Made by a program: the position numbers and the translations under genes. The notes beneath the pieces were generated by a model. The model did not search any database. It had not been told where the DNA came from and saw only the letters and a program-made list of their open reading frames with translations. Shown here piece after piece: positions 59,219 through 64,000 of a stretch of DNA of 64,000 bases; within the stretch, counting starts at the first letter, position 1, and each line of letters starts with the position of its first letter. The stretch comes from Pectobacterium atrosepticum (GTDB taxonomy: Bacteria > Pseudomonadota > Gammaproteobacteria > Enterobacterales > Enterobacteriaceae). The stretch covers positions 4,836,001 through 4,900,000 of the forward strand of contig CP036163.1 in assembly GCA_019056595.1 (NCBI GenBank). Direction: 5' to 3'.

Positions 59219-59921
59219 GGTTTTCTCTTTTCGTAATGAACTGGTGTTTGATTATTCATTTTTTGTGAAGTGTAGCGGCAAGCTGTGCATTTCGCAACAG
59301 GTGTGGATCACTCAGATAGCGAACTCAACCTAAATCTGACGCGATGAAACATACCGGAATGGTGGAAATTACGGGCGTAATTATCATCAAGATTAATATT
59401 TGGATTTAGAAAAAGAAGGAAGCGATAAAATGATCGCGGCCTGAATTAATAGCACCAAAATCAACTATTGCAGTGAATAGGGGAATATTTCCTAACAGAA
59501 GAGACTCGAATGAAAAAATTAAGAATAATCACAGAAAAATAAAATCGTATTGTCTCCTGATACAATAGCAAAAGAGAAAAATAAATAGATAATTAAAATA
59601 AACAGTTAAATGTATAGGTAAATAGTTGTAACTAAGCAATAGCCAAAAACTATCGCAATTCTTTATTTTGATCGCATTTGTTGATGCAAGGGCGTAAAGT
59701 GCCCGGCCAAAGTGCCGATAATGTTAATGTATGGTAGGAATACCTTATCGTTATTGTAAGGAAGTGTATCTTTTTGTCATTAAAGGAAAATAACTCTAAC
59801 TAATGAGAGCCTTAGCTCTTCATTAAGTGACGTAACACTCGGCGTATTTCCAATTAAAAATGTGCAGCCATCTTGTAGAAAGCGCAGAGGAAAATCGCCA
59901 GATAATTTATAGGAGTTTTCT
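59219..59921. other. Long AT-rich region upstream of chemoreceptor
   Basis: 703 bp without a supported gene. It holds the regulator promoter at left and the FliA promoter of the chemoreceptor (59695-59721) at right, giving a leader of about 200 nt. An open frame on the minus strand at 59780-60040 has no coding look. Confidence 0.45.
59695..59721 (+). promoter_or_regulatory. FliA (sigma-28) promoter of the chemoreceptor
   Basis: TAAAGTGC (59695-59702), an 11-bp spacer, then GCCGATAA (59714-59721): an excellent match to the flagellar sigma-28 consensus with perfect spacing. It places the chemoreceptor in the flagellar regulon. Confidence 0.88.
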
Positions 59922-61604
59922 GTGAACTTTTTAAAAAATATCACCATCAGGGCAATGCTTTTAACAATATTGGGGCTGTTTTTAGTTGTATGGGGCGGAG
60001 CATCTTTCTTTACCTCCACCTCATTAAGCAGCATGACCAAACTATTGGAGTCCGGCGAAACTCAGCGTAAAAACGTAGAGATGCTGGTAAAAGGCAATGA
60101 CCAGTATTTTCGTACGGTTACTCGCTTGTTGCGTTCGATGGACTTCCAGCAAACGGGCGAAACTGCGGAAGCAGAAAAAGTATTTACGTCAGCGACAACG
60201 GCGTTTAAAAACACGTCAGATCAACTGGCGGCGTTTAAAGCCGCTGGACATGTCGGCGTCGATAAAGAAGCGGCAGACAATATGATCGCGTCGTGGACCC
60301 AATTGCTGGATAACGGGTTGACGCCAATGTTGAACGCCGCGCGTGATAATCGTCAGGAGGAGTTTCGTCAGCTTTTCCGCAAAGCGTACCCGCCGCTGAG
60401 CGTCGCGTTTGGCAGTAGTATGGATAAATATCAGGCCGCAATTATTTCGTCGTCAGAGACGTCAATGAAAGAGGTCTACGATCTGGTTGACTGGAGTAAT
60501 TATATCCTGCTGGCTGCGGTGATTATTGGGTTGCTCATCCTGCTGCTGACCGATCGTTATCTGGTTAACTATCTGGTCAAGCCGTTGAATATGATCAAAG
60601 GCTATTTCCAAGTTCTGGCTGCCGGGCAGCTTGGTCACCCGCTTGATGAATTTGGCCGTAACTGTGCTGGGCAACTGATCCCTTACCTGAAAGAGATGCA
60701 GGGAAGTCTGGTTAATACGGTTTCAATTATTCGCGATAGTTCTGCATCGATTCATCAGGGCTCAAGCGAGATCAAAAGCGGCAATAACGATCTGTCCGCA
60801 CGCACCGAGCAGCAGGCTGCCGCACTGGAACAGACGGCTGCCAGTATGGAAGAATTGAGTGCGACGGTGAAACAGAATGCCGATAACGTTCATCAGGCGA
60901 CGAAGTTGGCACAGGACGCTTCTGTAGCGGCGAAAAAAGGCGGTGAGGTCACGGCAGATGTAATGGCGACGATGGCGAGTATTACGACAAGCTCGAAGAA
61001 AATTGCAGACATCACCAGCGTGATCAACGGTATTGCCTTCCAGACCAATATTCTGGCGCTGAATGCGGCAGTAGAAGCAGCCAGAGCCGGTGAACAAGGT
61101 CGCGGCTTTGCGGTCGTTGCGGGTGAAGTCCGTAATCTGGCTCAGCGTAGTGCTCAGGCGGCGAAAGAAATTGAAAGCCTGATTGCGGAATCAGTTCAAC
61201 GCGTCAACATGGGATCAAATCAGGTCACACAGACTGGCGAAGCGATGGATTCCATCATTTCTGCGATTACTCGTGTGAACGATCTGATGGGTGAAATTGC
61301 ATCGGCGTCGGATGAACAGAGTCGCGGTATTAGCCAGATTGGTCTGGCTGTTACCGAGATGGATGGCGTTACGCAACAGAACTCCGCGCTGGTTCAGGAA
61401 TCTGCCGCCGCTGCTGCATCGCTGGAAGATCAGGCTCGTCAGTTGACTGAAGCCGTATCGGTGTTCCAACTGTCGGCCGCAGAGGCACCTCGTCGTCCTC
61501 AACAGCGTCTGGCGGAGAAAGCGCCAGCAGCGCAGAAGCCGATGTTACTCGCGGCCGCTGGCGGTAAGAAAGGCAACGCCAACGACAACTGGGAAACTTT
61601 CTGA
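59922..61604 (+). CDS. Methyl-accepting chemotaxis protein
   Basis: 560 aa. First membrane segment about 11-31, periplasmic four-helix sensor (about 35-190), second segment 190-210, HAMP, then a signalling domain with the hairpin tip [41 protein letters not shown] (seen across 375-415) and the C-terminal NWETF tether for CheR/CheB. Starts at GTG with AGGAG 6 nt upstream. The ligand is not predictable. Tar/Tsr-type architecture; FliA promoter upstream. Confidence 0.94.
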   Translation: MNFLKNITIRAMLLTILGLFLVVWGGASFFTSTSLSSMTKLLESGETQRKNVEMLVKGNDQYFRTVTRLLRSMDFQQTGETAEAEKVFTSATTAFKNTSDQLAAFKAAGHVGVDKEAADNMIASWTQLLDNGLTPMLNAARDNRQEEFRQLFRKAYPPLSVAFGSSMDKYQAAIISSSETSMKEVYDLVDWSNYILLAAVIIGLLILLLTDRYLVNYLVKPLNMIKGYFQVLAAGQLGHPLDEFGRNCAGQLIPYLKEMQGSLVNTVSIIRDSSASIHQGSSEIKSGNNDLSARTEQQAAALEQTAASMEELSATVKQNADNVHQATKLAQDASVAAKKGGEVTADVMATMASITTSSKKIADITSVINGIAFQTNILALNAAVEAARAGEQGRGFAVVAGEVRNLAQRSAQAAKEIESLIAESVQRVNMGSNQVTQTGEAMDSIISAITRVNDLMGEIASASDEQSRGISQIGLAVTEMDGVTQQNSALVQESAAAAASLEDQARQLTEAVSVFQLSAAEAPRRPQQRLAEKAPAAQKPMLLAAAGGKKGNANDNWETF

Positions 61605-61664
61605 TAATTCCATGACAAACGGCATCGAGACAGTGACGGCCGAAAAAATCAGCTGATTTATCGT

Positions 61665-61700
61665 TAAAAGCACTGGGATATTTTCTCGGTGCTTTTTTTT
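61665..61700 (+). terminator. Terminator of chemoreceptor gene
   Basis: AAAGCAC (61667-61673) pairs with GTGCTTT (61689-61695), followed by more T, about 60 bp after the stop. Confidence 0.82.
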
Positions 61701-61935
61701 ATCGCTGAACATTTATTACTGAGCATCTATATTACTACTGAATGGTGGTTTCTCTGTGCGTACGACCTGCGTACAGGCACAACCGTAGCGCTTGATAACT
61801 TGAATCTATTTCAACAATCATGACATACAATCACTGGATAATCGTTACTCTCTCAACTAGAGTGTTGACGGCGCTAGGGTCTGACCAAGACCGTGATAAT
61901 ACGATAGGCATAGTTACACCTGCAGGAGAATAATA
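61701..61935. other. folE upstream region
   Basis: 235 bp. ACTCT...AGAGT (about 61847-61864) and GTCTGACCAAGAC (about 61879-61891) are short inverted repeats; a TTGACG lies between. Promoter elements cannot be fixed. CAGGAG precedes folE. Confidence 0.35.
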
Positions 61936-62598
61936 ATGTCATCACTAAGTAAAGAAGCCGTTATGGTGCACGAAGCGCTGCTGGCACGCGGTCTGGAAAC
62001 GCCGCTGCGTGGGGCGTTGTTGGATCGGGATACGCGTAAGCAACGTATTGCCGAGCATATGACGGAAATTATGAATTTGCTGAGCCTCGATCTGGGCGAT
62101 GACAGCCTGGCTGAAACACCGACTCGTATCGCCAAAATGTACGTTGATGAAATATTCTCCGGTTTGGACTACGCCAACTTCCCCAAAATCACCATCATTG
62201 AAAACAAAATGAAGGTCGATGAAATGGTCACCGTGCGTGATATCACATTGACCAGCACCTGCGAACACCATTTCGTGATGATCGATGGGAAAGCTACGGT
62301 GGCGTATATTCCAAAAGATGGCGTCATTGGCTTGTCGAAGCTCAACCGAATCGTTCAGTTTTTCTCTCAGCGTCCTCAGGTGCAGGAGCGCTTAACTCAG
62401 CAGATTTTGGTTGCGCTGCAAACGCTGTTGGGAACAAACAATGTTGCGGTCTCGATTGATGCAGTGCACTACTGCGTGAAGGCACGCGGTATTCGTGATG
62501 CGACTAGCGCAACGACCACGACATCGTTAGGCGGACTGTTTAAATCCAGCCAGAACACGCGTCAGGAATTCTTGCGCGCGGTACGCCACCACAATTAA
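61936..62598 (+). CDS. folE: GTP cyclohydrolase I
   Basis: 220 aa (E. coli 222). [48 protein letters not shown] (in two stretches) and [14 protein letters not shown] carry the zinc ligands (Cys, His, Cys). First step of tetrahydrofolate synthesis. Followed by yeiB in the same direction, as in E. coli. Confidence 0.97.
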
Positions 62599-62735
62599 GC
62601 CTCTTTTATTGGCGATGATGAGGCAAGTACAGGTTGTCATCGCCAAACTGATTATCGCTAAATCAGTAAGCATCTTCGCTTTTTCCCCGTCTGTGCATAC
62701 AATCGCTACTTCGATGCTTTGAAAATGTAATTTGT

Positions 62736-63911
62736 ATGCCTTCTCACACTATACCGTCACCTCATTTTCCACCCTCGCGGATCGTTGCGCTGGATTTCGC
62801 GCGCGGCATCGCTATTTTGGGCATTCTCCTGCTGAATATTACGGCGTTTGGTTTACCGCATGCGGCATATCTGAATCCTGCCTGGCAGGGACAAGCGACA
62901 TTATCTGATGCCTTAACCTGGGCGGCGATGGATCTGATCGCGCAGGCAAAATTTCTGACGCTATTTTCTCTTCTTTTTGGTGCGGGATTACAGCTTCTGC
63001 TCTCGCGGGGGAAACGCTGGGTACATGCACGTTTGTTCTGGTTGATGGTCATCGGGCTAATTCATGCCATTTTTCTGTGGGATGGCGATATTTTGCTCGA
63101 CTATGCGCTGATTGGGCTGGTGTGTTACGGCATGATTCGCCATGCGGAGAGCGGTCGATTGCTAATGCGTACTGGGGCTTTCCTGTATCTGGTGGGGATC
63201 AGTGTGTTGTTTGTGCTGAGCCAGATTCTGAATTTGCAACCGGGGCGATTCTGGTTGCCGGGCATGGCGGATATCACCTATGAGGTTTACTGGCGGGCCT
63301 TAGGTGGGCCCGTGGCGTGGGAGAATCGCGTTGATCTGTTAACGGAAAGCCTGTTATCGCTGGGCGTGCAGTATGGCTGGCTATTGGCGGGATCGATGTT
63401 ACTCGGTGCAGGGTTGATGCGCAGCGGTTGGCTAAAAGGTGAGTTCAGTACCGCCCATTATCGCAACGTTGCCCTGTGGCTAATTCCGCTGGGGGTGGCA
63501 ATTAACAGTATTGGCGTGGTGGGTCAGTGGCTGGTGGGCTGGGAGTATCGCTGGAGCGGGCTGTTATTGCAGATTCCACGTGAGTTGAGCTCACCATTAC
63601 AGGCGATAGGGTATCTTGCGCTGTGTTATGGCTTTTGGACCACGCTGTGCCAGTGGCGAATCACGTATTGGATTACAGATATCGGGCGTATGGCGCTAAC
63701 CAACTATTTGCTGCAAACACTGATTTGTGTGGTGCTGTTTAACCAGCTTGGCCTGTTTATGGCCTTCAGCCGCCTGCAACTGCTGGCGCTGGTTCCCGCT
63801 ATCTGGGTCGTCAATCTGGTCTTTTCTCACTACTGGCTACGTTATTTCCGTCAGGGGCCGCTTGAATGGCTGTGGCGTAAACTCACCAATGCGATAGCGA
63901 AAGCCACGTAG
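62736..63911 (+). CDS. yeiB: YeiB, DUF418 membrane protein
   Basis: 391 aa with about ten membrane segments. The N-terminus RIVALDFARGIAILGILLLNITAFG is the DUF418 opening, and the C-terminus has the GRMALTNYLLQTLIC segment common to this family. Related to acyltransferase-like membrane proteins; function unknown. Same neighbour (folE) as in E. coli. Confidence 0.92.
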   Translation: MPSHTIPSPHFPPSRIVALDFARGIAILGILLLNITAFGLPHAAYLNPAWQGQATLSDALTWAAMDLIAQAKFLTLFSLLFGAGLQLLLSRGKRWVHARLFWLMVIGLIHAIFLWDGDILLDYALIGLVCYGMIRHAESGRLLMRTGAFLYLVGISVLFVLSQILNLQPGRFWLPGMADITYEVYWRALGGPVAWENRVDLLTESLLSLGVQYGWLLAGSMLLGAGLMRSGWLKGEFSTAHYRNVALWLIPLGVAINSIGVVGQWLVGWEYRWSGLLLQIPRELSSPLQAIGYLALCYGFWTTLCQWRITYWITDIGRMALTNYLLQTLICVVLFNQLGLFMAFSRLQLLALVPAIWVVNLVFSHYWLRYFRQGPLEWLWRKLTNAIAKAT

Positions 63912-63920
63912 AAAAATACG

Positions 63921-64000
63921 CTACGGAGTGACTTTCTCGTTCTGCTGCGTAGGTTCCGATGCTGTTCTCGTCGGTTGTTGGTAAGGCTTAGTCTGATTAA
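63921..64000 (-). CDS. Possible C-terminal end of a gene cut by the window edge
   Basis: The minus strand is open from the window end to a TAG at 63921-63923 and reads NQTKPYQQPTRTASEPTQQNEKVTP. A polar Pro/Gln/Thr tail is plausible for an envelope or export-linked protein but is too short to identify. It would converge on yeiB 9 bp away. In E. coli galS follows yeiB on the same strand, so this would be a different gene. Confidence 0.3.
   Translation of the reverse strand, partial: NQTKPYQQPTRTASEPTQQNEKVTP

Noticed and set aside
59780..60040. 86-aa open frame on the minus strand upstream of and into the chemoreceptor gene
   Set aside because: Overlaps the chemoreceptor start on the other strand, without a ribosome binding site or recognisable domain.

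Overview
The window looks like chromosome of a soft-rot enterobacterium, most likely Pectobacterium or a close relative. The case rests on protein sequences and gene order that track the Escherichia coli 48-49 min region with breaks and insertions (rhtA-ompX; proL-yejM-yejL-yejK-rplY-radD-rsuA-bcr-yejG-yejFEBA-mepS-lpxT-yeiR-efpL-yeiW-setB-fruBKA-nfo-yeiH-yeiE-lysP-cirA; fghA and folE-yeiB), and on a family of intergenic repeats present six times. The genus is an inference; no rRNA is present to settle it.

Layout. 1-6.2 kb: a truncated gene end, rhtA, ompX, a CynX-type MFS transporter with a Fur-like site, a MATE exporter, a YgaP-type rhodanese and a small cupin. 6.6-16.0 kb: a 9.4 kb integrated phage-satellite-like element bounded by 70-bp direct repeats and placed in the terminator of tRNA-Pro(GGG). 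From the tRNA side it carries integrase, an unknown 294-aa protein, AlpA, a YlcI-like protein, an Icd-like protein, a 55-aa protein, a P4-alpha-type primase/helicase, an iteron-like candidate origin, a DUF5677 protein, a toxin-antitoxin pair and a small GGKRxGAGAP protein. Just outside its far end is a fragment of a second integrase whose arm-site array has the same spacing but a different sequence, pointing to an older, lost element at the same site. 16-36 kb: the conserved yej/rsuA/mepS/lpxT/efpL block (cell-envelope control, ribosome function, peptide/microcin C uptake). 36-49 kb: setB, fructose PTS operon fruBKA with Cra operators, nfo, yeiH/yeiE, lysP and cirA with a Fur-like site. 49-56 kb: accessory metabolism inserted between cirA and the fghA block: a 2-hydroxyacid dehydrogenase, a ribose-type ABC permease/ATPase pair without a binding protein, hcxA, a KTSC protein and a glutathione transferase. 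56-64 kb: glutathione-dependent formaldehyde detoxification (frmA, fghA) with a PtrR-like LysR regulator, a chemoreceptor with a clear FliA promoter, folE and yeiB.

The most unusual part is the satellite-like element: its arm-site arrays, the diverged relic beside it, its candidate origin and its cargo. Most of the rest is ordinary core genome. Starts were moved inward from the longest open frame where a ribosome binding site or homologue length argued for it; this is stated for each gene.
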